A stretch of 64,000 bases of DNA from positions 22,320,098 through 22,384,097 of the forward strand of contig NC_063439.1 of the NCBI RefSeq assembly GCF_020379485.1. The letters run 5' to 3'. Position 1 is the stretch's first letter. Every line of letters begins with the position of its first letter. Source of the DNA: Brassica napus (lineage: Eukaryota > Streptophyta > Magnoliopsida > Brassicales > Brassicaceae). The notes beneath the pieces were generated by a model. That model was not told the DNA's origin. It did no database searches and worked only from the letters and a program-made list of their open reading frames with translations. Shown here in pieces: positions 15,062-26,280 of this stretch. A program made the position numbers and the translations under genes.

Positions 15062-17715
15062 AAGATTCTTTTCCACCATTTTGTCTCCCCCAGCTTTTCT
15101 TCTTTACTTTTTGCTTCTTCGGTTTTGCTGCTAAATTGGACACAACTTTTATAATGTTTGATCGTTTTTTATATAATTTCAACTTTAAGTACTGAAATAT
15201 ATAATACTTTTTGTTTTATGAATAGTAAAACATCCATGGCTCATTTTGTGTATGCCTTAGGTTAGGGTCATGTACAAAAAAATTTGTTAGGTGGTAATCT
15301 TGCACTTTGACATGGTCAAGTGTCTAGCCAACTTTTTTCCTTTCCCAAATGAAACTCATTTGTAAAGATTGGCTGTAATCAACTTGGTAAAGTATAAGAT
15401 TTAATAGCGTCATGCCCTGTTAAAAGACACATTGTTTGATGGGGGCAGTTTTCCATTATTATTTTCATCTAAATTTAGTTAATGTAAGATTAACATGCTT
15501 TTTTTTTATCTAAACTACCATGTTTATGTTCTGTTTTACCTTTTTCAAACTAAAATAAACTTGACCTTTACAAAATAAAAACTGCAGAAGATGATTAAAC
15601 GTGTTCTTTGATATCTTGCTAAGATCACCATTTTTACTGGCACAGAATGCAATGATTATAAAACATATTCAAAAGAGAAGAATAAAGAAAAAAAGTGCTA
15701 AAAGAGAACATTTGAAGTGATTTTGGGCCTGAAACTATAATCATTGCAAAGTCAATGATCCCATCCATCATATCTCAAAACTCAAAAAGTCTAGAAAAGA
15801 TATATATATCAAATAAATGGAAAATAAAAGAAAGAGAGTAAAATTGCAAGTGGTGGCCCTCCATTAGTGGCATAGTTATTTATGATAATGATGATCGCTT
15901 TGATTTCTTGTTTTTAGAATGGGTTGTACATTCATTGAACACAATTGTATAATTGTTCATAGCCTTTTTGCCTGATAATGTTCTTTAAAAAATGATAGGC
16001 ATGCCTAAATGTGTATCGACCATTGGTATCAATATGTTCATCATAACTTCCTCTTTGGAACGCATTATTTTCCAACTTTGCTTCTATTGTATTCACCATT
16101 GGATGTTCAATTATAATATCTCTTGACATACTCAGATTGATTCCATTAAAGACTTTTGTAAACTCTAGCTGAAAAGCCAAAGATTTATGAACTTTAGGGA
16201 ATACTACAGGATTCACGATTGGACAGATAGAATCGGCTTACCTTTTTGGCATACACTTGCCTACTTGTTGGGTCGTCTACAACGGACACACACATTTAGA
16301 AAATTAAAATGTCACAACAATAGAACTAACACAAATGAATATATTACAAGTTTTGATCATTAATTATTGTGGTGATTAATCTCATGAGCAATTGTATATA
16401 AATGAGTACACTCAAATTATGGCCAATGGGCCAAAACTGCCGCAAAATGAGTGTTAACCATGAGTTTGTAGCCATGGTCTTGAAATATGGTCGTCCGTCG
16501 CTTAATGAACTTTAGCTAGTCCTAGTCCTAGGCATGTTATCCGAAGCCCAAAAACCGGAAGGAACCAAACCAAAAAATCGAAACTGAAACCAAACCGGAA
16601 TTTACAAAACCTGAATGATTCTTTTATTTTTTTAAAACCGAAAAACCAAAATCTAATTGCAATCAAAACGAGAACCAAACGGATATCCGAATATCTTAAA
16701 TATAATAAAATTTATAAATCATCTTTTTGAGAAAATTGAATTACCCAATTATATTTTTTGGTTTTGACAGGTTGAACTTGGGTTTTCCAAATTTTTTTTA
16801 TACTTAAACCAGATCTGAACTATTTCTAATTTGGTCATGATTTGGGTTTTATAAAAAAATAGAAATCCAAACCGAATCTAACATTGCCTGAACAGATTCG
16901 AAAATGGTCGGTTCCTAAACAGGACCTATATATCCTATTCTGAATAACCCGACCCGACCCGAACTAGCTACAAACCGAAAACTTGAATGCCTAACACTGA
17001 TTTTAGCCACAAATCTTTAGTTTTAGCCACAAGCTTGCATGAATCGATTTTGCCAGTGTTTTTATCGTTATTATGTAGTGTTTCATTCACCTTAGTACTC
17101 TAGCAGACGACACTTGGAATACCCTAACTAGCCCATTTTAGTTGATTTTTCACCCATGAAACTACAGCTGATTTGATTAGATGCCAGAGCTATTAATATT
17201 CTTAAATGGAGTTGAAAGATCCTTAAACCGTTAATATATTTCTAAACTTACACTTGATTATCGTATCGGTATCATTAGCTTTAATTTAAGATATCTTTAG
17301 TTATAGCTAATTTGATTAGATGTAACTAGAAAAGGAATAATGCAGGCCAAATTGCAGCAAAAAAAAAAAAAATAGGAAGCTAGTAGTGGAATTCTTGTGA
17401 AAATAATGAGTTAACAGTAGTGGAAATCTAAGTATACATACAATTAGTTTTAGCATATAGATATAAAAATAAATGAAAAATAAACAGAGGAAGCGAGGAA
17501 GAAACGAAGACCTACTACTTTTCTCCTTTTATTGGTAGGTACTCATTTAAGCATGCCTAGGAATCTCTTTCTTCTTTTTTCTTTCTTTTAGTTTGTCGGC
17601 CTCCATTCTCCAATTTATTTTTACATACAGAAAATGCTTTAAGAATGGGATATGGATGTTCCTAAAAAAAAGAAAAAAAAGTATGGCATATGGAAATGTT
17701 GATAATGGTGACGAT
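15062..17715. other. gap between NADP-ME3 and the LINE fragment
   Basis: Probable NADP-ME3 3' UTR at first. Then AT-rich spacer with one unrecognised minus-strand open frame (15932-16216). About 16540-17000 is rich in degenerate AACCGAA/CCGAAC motifs, a common low-complexity repeat in crucifers. No other structure seen. Confidence 0.5.
15932..16216 (-). CDS. unrecognised open frame, possible gene fragment
   Basis: I do not recognise this protein. The frame has about 94 codons and varied composition (LEFTKVFNGINLSMSRDI). A possible intron lies upstream: on the minus strand a donor-like GTAAGC follows DDPTSRQVYAKK near 16240, and an acceptor-like TTTTCAG precedes CTAGAG near 16168. That would give a two-exon fragment. 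No start codon or domain supports a full gene. Confidence 0.25.
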   Translation of the reverse strand: MNPVVFPKVHKSLAFQLEFTKVFNGINLSMSRDIIIEHPMVNTIEAKLENNAFQRGSYDEHIDTNGRYTFRHAYHFLKNIIRQKGYEQLYNCVQ

Positions 17716-18135
17716 TTTTTTTTTTGAAAAAATGGTAGATTAATTTAAACAAAAAAACTGTTTTACACTTTGTGTTACATTGAAACAGAAGTCTTTTAAT
17801 CAAAGCTAATCAAAACCTAAGCCTTATATAGCTATCGAGTGCCAAACCATTTGGTTAAATCTCCCGTATTCGCCTTGTCACGGATGAAGGAGAACCTATT
17901 GCGAACAATCTTGTAAACCATTTGAATGAGTTGATCGGGTGTCTTTGGACTTTTTCCATGTTTACGCTGATTTCGTTCCCTCCATATGACATATACAGTA
18001 ACTTGGAACACATATCTCAATAGAAATAAGGCAGTCTTGTCTCTGTTTTTGTCCTGCAGTAGTTGTATGATTTGGTCCCATTGGTGGGTATAGCTTGCAG
18101 CCAGCAGCTTCCGAGCTAAATCTTTCGAAGATCTC
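17716..18135 (-). mobile_element. 5'-truncated L1-type LINE fragment
   Basis: The minus strand encodes the C-terminal end of a plant LINE reverse transcriptase region (VTVYVIWRERNQRKHG, ending KWFGTR and a stop), in one open frame from about 18135 to 17832. A 3' UTR and an A run follow (poly(T) on plus at 17715-17725). GACGAT occurs at 17710-17715 and 18136-18141, consistent with a short target-site duplication and 5' truncation on insertion. Confidence 0.8.
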
Positions 18136-18249
18136 GACGATCACATGATGTAACACACACACATATATATATGGATTATATATTTCTCTTCTCATGATTA
18201 TCCAAGTGAATCATTTCATGATTTAGGTGTAATTCTTTTAGACGGTTAC

Positions 18250-18615
18250 TATTAGCTACAAATGTTCCACATCGGAAGTTAGAATGGATCTTAAATAATA
18301 TATAAGATTAGATATGTCACATCACTTATTACCAATTGATTTTAAGTTGGATGTTCATCTAGCTTAACAAGGTATCAGAGTCCGATCCAAACAGTCTAAC
18401 CCAATCTATTATCGATCCAACTCAAAGTCGGCCCATCGTTCATTGTCCAAACATTGAAAGATTGACGCTTAAAGAACTATCATCTCGAAAGAGCGTATAA
18501 CGGACAAATGTCTCGTATCGGAAGTTTGAATTTTTTTCAAATAACATATAAGAATAGATAGATCACACCACTTATCACTAATTAGTTTTAAGTTGGAAGC
18601 TCATCTAACTTAACA
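18250..18615 (+). mobile_element. TRIM retrotransposon (terminal-repeat in miniature)
   Basis: Two LTRs of 120 bp (18250-18369 and 18496-18615) share TGTTCCACATCGGAAG or TGTCTCGTATCGGAAG and end CTTAACA. Directly after LTR1 is AGGTATCAGAG, resembling the initiator-Met tRNA primer-binding site. Flanks GTTAC and GTTAT are an imperfect 5-bp target-site duplication. The internal region (about 126 bp) has no coding capacity. Same family as 32336-32698, but older because the LTRs have diverged. It looks like the Katydid-type TRIMs of crucifers. Confidence 0.8.
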
Positions 18616-19092
18616 GTTATCTTTATGTTTAGATCTAATAACTAATAATTGGATAAAACTTTTGTGTTTATGTTTAATTTTAATATAAGTTCTTGAAATA
18701 TTTTCTTAAACATATTATACCTCTAAATATGTATACTGCCTTTTTCTTTATAACCTGGTACAACTATAGAACTTACTAATATATACATATATCTACTATA
18801 CTTGTACAATAATAAATTATACTATTTGGACTGTTGTGCATATATAGTAATCGAGTAATCGTTATGTATATGTATGTATCCTGTCATATTCATACACGTA
18901 TCAAAGGCATCTTGACATTCTGAATCCTTTCAAGTAAGATCTCTGTTAGGTGGTTATTTATGCAAAATAAAATGTCTTTTTATATTAGAAAATAAAGGTA
19001 CTTTTGTAAAGATTGAGATTGTAGTTCCTTGCCAACCAACTATCCATATATTGCTCCCCAACACAAGCAAATAACACAACACAAACTTAGAA
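18616..19092. other. IAA28 upstream region
   Basis: AT-rich; no repeat or gene seen. It should hold the IAA28 promoter. No strong TATA element could be picked out, and no canonical TGTCTC auxin element is evident in the proximal part. Confidence 0.4.
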
Positions 19093-20204
19093 ATGGAAGA
19101 AGAGAAGAGATTGGAGCTTAGGCTGGCTCCTCCCTGTCACCAACTCACTCACAACAGCAACATCAATGGATCTAAACAAAGAAGCCTCACCAAAGAAACA
19201 TCATTTGTTTCCAATAACAGGTTCTTTAATTAATTCGTAATTCTTACAGTTCTCCAATAGTAACTTGATTATTAATAGATTTTTGTCATGGTTTATCTCT
19301 CTGTATAATGTTTTAAATGGTACGAAAACTCGTTTTTTTCACATATCTTGATTGGTTTGGTTTCGGTTTAAGATTCTTCCCACTACATACAAATAAAAAC
19401 TGTTTATCAGTTTTTTTTTTGGTAAAAAACTGTTTATCAGTTTATAATAATATACGGCTAAAATAGGGTGGAGGCAGCTCCAGTGGTGGGATGGCCGCCG
19501 GTAAGATCATCCCGGCGATACCTAACGTCACAGCTAAAGGAGGAGATGAAGAAGATAGAGAGTGATGAAGAGAGAGAGTTATACGTTAAGATCAACATGG
19601 AAGGAGTTCCCATCGGAAGAAAAGTCAACCTCTCGGCTTATAACAACTACCAACAGCTTTCACATGCCGTTGACCAACTCTTCAAGAAAGATTCGTCGGA
19701 TCTAAACAGACAATACACTTTGGTCTACGAAGACACTGAAGGAGATAAAGTCCTGGTCGGAGATGTTCCTTGGGAGTAAGTTGATGAATCAAACAAAATA
19801 AATTCAATATTGATCACTTTATATTTAGTCTCGAAAATCATTTTATCTAGTTTTTTTGGGCTGAATTACACAAAACAATGAGTTTCCTAAAAGGAGGTTT
19901 GGTAATTTCTATATCATATGATTCCATTTCTTTTCATATGTTTTGGGTTTTTCATCAATTTGTTGGACACATTAATGACATAGTTTAGCATATTTATTAG
20001 GATGTTTGTATCGACCGTGAAGAGGTTGCATGTTTTAAAGACCTCCCACGTTTCCATGCTCTCACGTAAGACAACTTTTCTTACTAAACTCTGGTATACA
20101 TATATCAACCTAATAGTGACTTTAATTTTTAACATCTGAAATTAAAGCTTATGGATAATTTATGTTGTCTTTTTTCCCCAGCTAGAAAAAGCTGCAAGGA
20201 ATAG
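19093..20204 (+). CDS. IAA28: Aux/IAA transcriptional repressor (IAA28)
   Basis: Short-lived nuclear repressor that binds ARF factors and is degraded by SCF-TIR1/AFB when auxin is present. IAA28 is known from lateral-root control in Arabidopsis. Four exons: 19093-19220, 19467-19775, 20001-20065, 20182-20204, all GT-AG with consistent phases; 174 aa. Domain I is the short EAR-type LELRLAPP (residues about 7-14). Domain II is VVGWPPVRSSRR, the auxin degron. The PB1 region (domains III/IV) runs from LYVKINMEGVPIGRKV through YTLVYEDTEGDKVLVGDVPW. The small last exon encodes the basic tail PRKSCKE. Position before GA3 matches At5g25890. Intron 1 carries a 19-bp-flanked micro-insertion (19395-19443). 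Confidence 0.95.
19395..19443 (-). repeat. direct-repeat-flanked poly(A) micro-insertion in IAA28 intron 1
   Basis: AAAAACTGTTTATCAGTTT (19 bp) occurs at 19395-19413 and 19425-19443. The 11 bases between read TACC plus seven A on the minus strand. The TACC(A)n end is shared with the insertion at 23605-23657. Confidence 0.75.
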
Positions 20205-21129
20205 AGTTGAGGTTCGCCACAATCATCAGTTCGATGATCTGTTTTTAAAAATGTAATTTATGGAAACCATGGGGCTTGGCTTGATGTACTGAATTTTTTT
20301 TCTGTTCGTTAGAATTTGTTTTTCCAACGTATGTTCTAGTTTTTTGTGATTCTGGAAGATGATTTTGTGTAAATAGGCTGTTTGTTTAATTAAGCTGGGT
20401 GTGGTATTATGTATTCGCGTGTATAAACTATAAAGATATTGGAAACACAAGTTGAGTATTGCTTCTAATAACGTTGTTGTTCTTCAACATTCACCATGGT
20501 CTCACTCTCATGAGTTTCATCACAGTCGAGTCATGTCATTTCAATAAACTCATTTAATGAGAAACGAACTGGTTTCCACTTAGCAAACACCATATATCTC
20601 AATACTTTCTGCTTCCTTTTTTTCTTTTGGCAGACAAACTGTCTAGATAGAAAGTACTTTTAATCATGCTTGATGTCTTTTCATCATAGACCTCACAATA
20701 GTACACAGTAGCAACGAACAAGTCACACATGTTGCAACACACATCAAAAACCAATTGCTACATTGACAAGAGGCAAAGCATTCTTTTAAAGACTTGTAAA
20801 GAAATGAAATAAAGTTATAGGAACATGCTAATAAGGCTTGTAAGTTCATCTACAGAGTCTCAGATGTGCTTTCATAAAACCCAACTCTCAAAAGGCCCAA
20901 ACACGGAGGCAATAGCTCGCAAATGTCACAAGATTAGATAGAACGGATAGAAACATATGGTCTCATTGGAATCCGAAACTGAGTAATATTTAAACGGACA
21001 CAAAAGATAAACTTCCAAACAAGACAGTCCAATAATAGAAAAATTCCAAACATTCCATTCTATTCTTTCTAGAAAATGAATGCATTTCTTCATCAGTTTC
21101 TTCTCTTTCACAACAATCACACAACTTCC
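20205..21129. other. spacer between IAA28 and GA3
   Basis: Holds the IAA28 3' flank and the GA3 upstream region. No additional gene, terminal repeat or strong promoter motif seen. Confidence 0.45.
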
Positions 21130-23363
21130 ATGCCCTCCATGATCTGCTTTCTCCTTGGCTTTGTTGTCTCCTATTTCCTCTTCATCTTCGTGTTCAAGAA
21201 ACTACTGTCCAGACACAACATGTCTGAAGTTTCTGGGCTCCCCTCTGTCCCAGGTTATTTAGTACTTTTTCCAGTTTCACCATCTGGGTTTGTCTAGTAG
21301 TCACTTGGGTTTAGTTGTTCGTGATCTAGGGAACTAATTTAGTTTAGCTGGACTTTTCATTACTAATCATTGGATAAGGTTTGGAACTTTGATTACTAGC
21401 TAGTAAACTCTGAAGGGTGGGTATGCATTTGATGCAGTGGTGCCAGGGCTTCCGTTGATTGGGAACTTGTTGCAACTAAAAGAGAAGAAACCACACAAGA
21501 CTTTCACTAGATGGTCTGAGCTTTATGGTCCTATTTACTCTATCAAGATGGGCTCTTCCTCTCTTGTTGTCCTTAACTCAACCGAAACCGCCAAAGAGGT
21601 TATCTCCTGTCTGATTGTTTCAGTAAACTTGCAAGAAATGTTCTGAGTTTCATTACAATCAATATTGAACTTGAACTGTTCATTACAATCAAGAACACAT
21701 GAGTAGATCCTAAAAAGTAACTCAATGTTTCTAGAAGATTTTTGTGGAAAAGTTTTCTAACTTCACACTTGATCTAGCTTTTGTTATATGATTCTACTTC
21801 CCAACTCATGTGCTCATGTGTATGCATTCTCTGAACAGTTTTCACTTTGTGTGTGTGATTTGTTTTTTTTTTTGGCAGGCGATGGTAACTAGGTTTCCAT
21901 CAATCTCAACAAGAAAGCTATCAAACGCCTTAACAGTCCTCACTTGCAACAAATCTATGGTTGCTACAAGTGACTATGATGACTTCCATAAACTAGTGAA
22001 ACGGTGTATATTGAATGGCCTTTTGGGTGCAAATGCACAGGTGAGTTCACAGCTTGCTCTTTATACTTTGTGGGGGAACTGAATCAAGTTTTGTGTTGTG
22101 TGGACTTTTTTTTTTTTTTCAAGAAAAGAAAGAGACACTACAGAGATGCTCTAATTGAAAACGTGACTTCCAAGCTGCATGCACACACGAGAGACCACCC
22201 GGAGGAGCCTGTGAACTTCAGAGCTATATTCGAACATGAGCTTTTTGGAGTAGCCCTGAAGCAAGTGAGTATATTTCAATTTAACCCTATACACTTCATC
22301 AATGACACTCTTCAGTTTAATATGTTTTTTTTTTTCCTTCTTTCTCAAAGGCCTTTGGGAAAGACATTGAATCCATCCACGTAGATGAACTCGGTGAGAC
22401 TTTGTCAAGAGAAGAGATCTTCAAGGTGTTAGTACACGACATGATGGAAGGTGCTATTGATGTTGATTGGAGAGACTTCTTCCCATACTTGAAATGGATT
22501 CCAAACAATAGCTTTGAATCAAGAATCCAACAGAAGCATAAACGTAGACTCGCTGTGATGAACGCTCTCATTCAAGATACACTGAAGCAGAATGATTCAG
22601 ATGATTGCTATCTCAACTACTTGATGTCTGAAGGAAAGACACTAACCATGGAGCAGATTGCAATCTTGGTTTGGGAGACGATCATTGAGACAGCTGACAC
22701 TACTTTGGTCACAACTGAATGGGCTATTTACGAACTTGCAAAGCATCAAAGTGTGCAAGATCGTCTGTGTGAAGAAATACAAAGTGTCTGCGGTGGAGAA
22801 AAGATCAAAGAAGAGAAGCTGCCTCTGCTTCCTTATGTCAATGCAATCTTCCATGAAACGCTTAGGAAGTACAGTCCTGCTCCTCTAGTTCCCATTCGCT
22901 ATGCTCATGAAGATACGGAGATAGGAGGCTATCATGTCCCTGCAGGAAGTGAGGTAAAATGCAAACACTACTTTGCTTTAAACCATATCATTTCACATTT
23001 TGAAGTTTATTACAAGTTTAGTTTGAGTGTTTGGATGTGTAGATAGCAATAAACATATATGGATGCAACATGGATAAGAAGCGTTGGGAGAAGCCAGAGG
23101 AGTGGTGGCCTGAGAGGTTCTTAGATGATAGATACGAGTTGTCTGATCTTCATAAGACGATGGCATTTGGAGCGGGGAAGAGGGTTTGTGCTGGTGCACT
23201 TCAAGCGTCTCTTATGGCAGGGATTGCTATTGGGAGATTAGTTCAAGAGTTTGAATGGAAGCTTAGAGACGGTGAGGAAGAGAATGTTGATACCTATGGT
23301 TTGACCTCTCAGAAGCTTTATCCTCTCATGGCTATTATCAATCCAAGGCCTTCTTCTTCTTAA
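21130..23363 (+). CDS. GA3: ent-kaurene oxidase (cytochrome P450 CYP701A)
   Basis: Catalyses the three-step oxidation of ent-kaurene to ent-kaurenoic acid, an early gibberellin step at the plastid envelope/ER. Six exons: 21130-21253, 21438-21598, 21879-22040, 22124-22264, 22351-22953, 23043-23363; GT-AG, phases agree, 503 aa. The N-terminus is a membrane anchor ([17 protein letters not shown]). P450 signatures: I-helix IIETADTT, K-helix ETLRKYSP, heme ligand [10 protein letters not shown] (Cys near residue 446). The ATG at 21130 was chosen because it aligns with the usual anchor; an in-frame ATG at 21076 would add 18 residues and cannot be excluded. Synteny matches At5g25900. Confidence 0.95.
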
Positions 23364-23604
23364 GACATCTTTCTTTGAGTTTTGTCTGTTTAATTAATGT
23401 GTTGCACTGTCTAAATATTATGCAATCCTATGTTTGGTTCGGTTGTTTTGTTATATTCAGTTTAAAGTTTAAACGTTTTCTAGAATATTATATTTGCTTA
23501 TTCAACAAACACCTAATCTAATAGCACTATAAAAGAACTAAAACAGAATTTCAGAAGAAGACAATATTTGATAAGACTTTACCAATACAATGTGGTCCGA
23601 CGGT

Positions 23605-23657
23605 GTGGCGATTGACACGTTTTTTTTTTTTTTGGTAAAAGTGGCGATTGACACGTT
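23605..23657 (-). repeat. direct-repeat-flanked poly(A) micro-insertion
   Basis: GTGGCGATTGACACGTT (17 bp) at 23605-23621 and 23641-23657. The 19 bases between read TTTTACC plus twelve A on the minus strand. Same TTACC(A)n end as in IAA28 intron 1. Confidence 0.75.
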
Positions 23658-23762
23658 GGAGACAACTAATATCGAGAAGTCAAGAACACGAGAGATCCGC
23701 ATCTTATCTCTTTACGAGTTTCAGACCGTTGAATTGGGGATTCAACGTTCAAAATCGGACAA

Positions 23763-23945
23763 CATGTGGAAATGTTTTTAAAATAAATAGTATCACGGAC
23801 TTTAACATCAGCCACACGTACGTTACGTATCGAGATATCATATTAGCTAATAGAGAGAAACAATGGCTAATGGTGTTATTAATTGTAAATTATCGTGTTA
23901 TCAAAAGAAACCAACTTTCTTATTTTCAAAAAGAAACAAATATTG
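23763..23945 (+). repeat. duplicated spacer block, copy 1
   Basis: The blocks TATCACGGACTTTAACATCA, CACACGTACGTT and TATCGAGATAT recur in order at 31318-31550, just past the broken neprosin copy. I read this as the left end of a tandem segmental duplication. Confidence 0.75.
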
Positions 23946-23958
23946 ATTTTTGGTGATG

Positions 23959-24122
23959 AAAATCTGGTTTTGAACAATATCACTGCGGAGTGGCAAAACC
24001 ATAAATTAAACACGAATGATTTAACGAATAAAAGTGACAAAATCTGGTTTTGAACAATATCACTGCGGAGTGGCAAAACCATAAATTAAACACGAATGAT
24101 TTAACGAATAAAAGTGACAAAA
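23959..24122 (+). repeat. 80-bp tandem duplication
   Basis: A unit containing CTGGTTTTGAACAATATCAC and GAATGATTTAACGAATAAAA occurs twice with a period of 80 bp and almost no differences, so it is recent. Confidence 0.9.
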
Positions 24123-24314
24123 TTTGTTTATTTAGTTATTGACCTTATGGATATTAAGCGGATAAGCAAACACAAACAATTTTTTAACGCTGATTTATTA
24201 TGATATTACAATTATAAAAAAATTACATAGACGATTCGACAACCGACAACAAAAATATTTTATTGCACAAAAAAAAATATGTCGAAAATGGTTAGATGAT
24301 TAATTTATCCGGTA

Positions 24315-26280
24315 TCCTTCTATATATTAATTGAGAAGTCACTTTACTGATTTTTGCTTATGTGGTGATCATAGGTGAACTCTTACAAAATTGTTATAAT
24401 TTGATTGGTAGATGATTTTTTAATTTTTATTTATTTTATTTATAACTAAAAAAGGTAAGTCTATAACCAATTAATATCACTTGCCAAATAATTTACATAC
24501 TATTACAAATAATGATTTATGGTAACTAATTTTTTAAATTATAGAAAGAGAAATAAATGGATTATTTTCTATATTTATAAAATACATAAAATAATAAACG
24601 ACAAACAATTTATATAAATTAATATAATGATTTTATATTCTTATTTAAAAGCATTTTATTTTGTGTAAATTATCATAATAACTATTAACATGTTCTAAAG
24701 TTCATATTACATGCTTTATAAATCATCTATAAAAACATTTATCAAATTATCTTGGCTTATTGTAGATTTTAAATTATTATAAGAGTTTGTATGTCATCTA
24801 TGAGAGCTTATAAATTAATTTGTAAAATTTATTTAAAATCTCATTATACTATTTTACTATATATTAATTGAAAAGTAACGTAGAGACTTTTTCTTAGGCG
24901 CCGATCATATATGAAATCCTAAAAATTGTTATAAATTGATTAGTCGATATTATTCAATATAGATCATTTTTTATATTTTTAACATACATAAAATAATAAA
25001 CGAAAAACAGTTTATTTAAATCAATATAATGATTTTATATTCTTATTTAAAGGCATTACATTTTATATAAATTATCATAATAACTATTAACATCTTCTAA
25101 AGTTCATATTATATGCTTTATAAATCATCTATAAAAACATTTATCAAATGATTTAATGTATATTTTAAATTATCATAAGAGTTTGTTGATAAAAAAAGGT
25201 ATCATAAGAGTTTGGTAAGTCATCTATAAGAGCTTATAAATTAATTTATAAAATCTTTTTTTAAAATCTCATCCTACTATCCTACTATATATTAATTGAG
25301 AAGTCATTTAAGAAATTTTTTATTTTGTGTTGATCATTTATGAAATCTTAAAAAATTGTTATAAATTGATTGGTCGGTAAATTTTAATTTTAATTTTAAT
25401 TTATTTTTATTTGAATTATATTTAATAGAAAAAATAAGTCTATAAATAGTTAATATCACTTGCCAAAAATCTACATGATATTGCAAATAATTATTTGTGG
25501 TAACTATTTGTTAAAACTATAGAAATAATAATAATAATGTTTGATCAATTTTTTTATATATTTGTAAACTACATAAAATAATAAACAATGTTTTTATTAA
25601 AATTTATATAATGATTTTATATTCTTATATAAAGCCTTATATTTGTATATAAAGTATTATAATAACTACTAATGTCTAATAAAATTCATATAAGCTTTAT
25701 AAATCATTTATAAAAACTATAAATACATTTATAAAATTATTTATCTTAGCTCATCATATGTTTTAAATTATGATAAGAGGTTTTAAATCATTTATACAAG
25801 CTTATAAATTAATTTATAAAATGTATATTTTGAAATTTTATTTTCTATTAAATAAGAAATCACTTAATTAATTTTTTGTTAGGTGTCAATCATATAGAGA
25901 GTTTTGAGAAATAATATTATAATTTGATTTGTTTATAATTTTAAATTTTTTTATTTATTTTATGAGTAAGAAAATAAGTTTTAGAAACAGTTTTATCATT
26001 ATCCAAACGACCTAAATATATTACACAAAATAATTATGGTAATTAAATATGTGATTTATATAATATATACAATGCTTCATAAAATAATTTTTAGAATCAA
26101 GTATTTTTAAACTATATAAAATATTTCAAAAGTTTCAGTATTATATACCTCCAAAACTTAAGTAATTTTATTAAAAACTCAATCATGAATATGTTATATA
26201 ACTAATTTTAGTGCAACTATCAATACAAAATATAAAAAAATATTTAAAATAGTTATATTTATCCTTTTAAAAAAACAATC
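24315..26280 (+). repeat. tandem array of Helitron-like 5' segments
   Basis: Four related units of about 430-570 bp start near 24315, 24848, 25280 and 25844. Each opens with a version of TATATTAATTGAGAAGTCA, then shared blocks such as ATTGTTATAAATTGATTGGT and AATATCACTTGCCAA. The openings resemble Helitron 5' ends (TC...). No hairpin plus CTRR 3' end was found, so the element type is inferred. A micro-insertion sits at 25171-25214. Confidence 0.6.
25171..25214 (+). repeat. direct-repeat-flanked oligo(A) micro-insertion
   Basis: TATCATAAGAGTTTG at 25171-25185 and 25200-25214. The insert is TTGAT, seven A, then GG. Confidence 0.6.

Larger units (their letters stand above)
23364..24314. other. 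spacer downstream of GA3, including the left edge of the tandem duplication
   Basis: Contains a TACC(A)n micro-insertion (23605-23657), a spacer of about 180 bp (23763-23945) that reappears at 31318-31550, and an 80-bp tandem repeat (23959-24122). No gene supported. Confidence 0.6.

Noticed and set aside
17655..17700. Possible micro-insertion with GGATATGGA/GCATATGGA around an A-rich segment
   Set aside because: Repeat too short and imperfect.
24315..26280. CRISPR-like or satellite array
   Set aside because: Units are long (430-570 bp) and diverged, with Helitron-type starts; the genome is eukaryotic.
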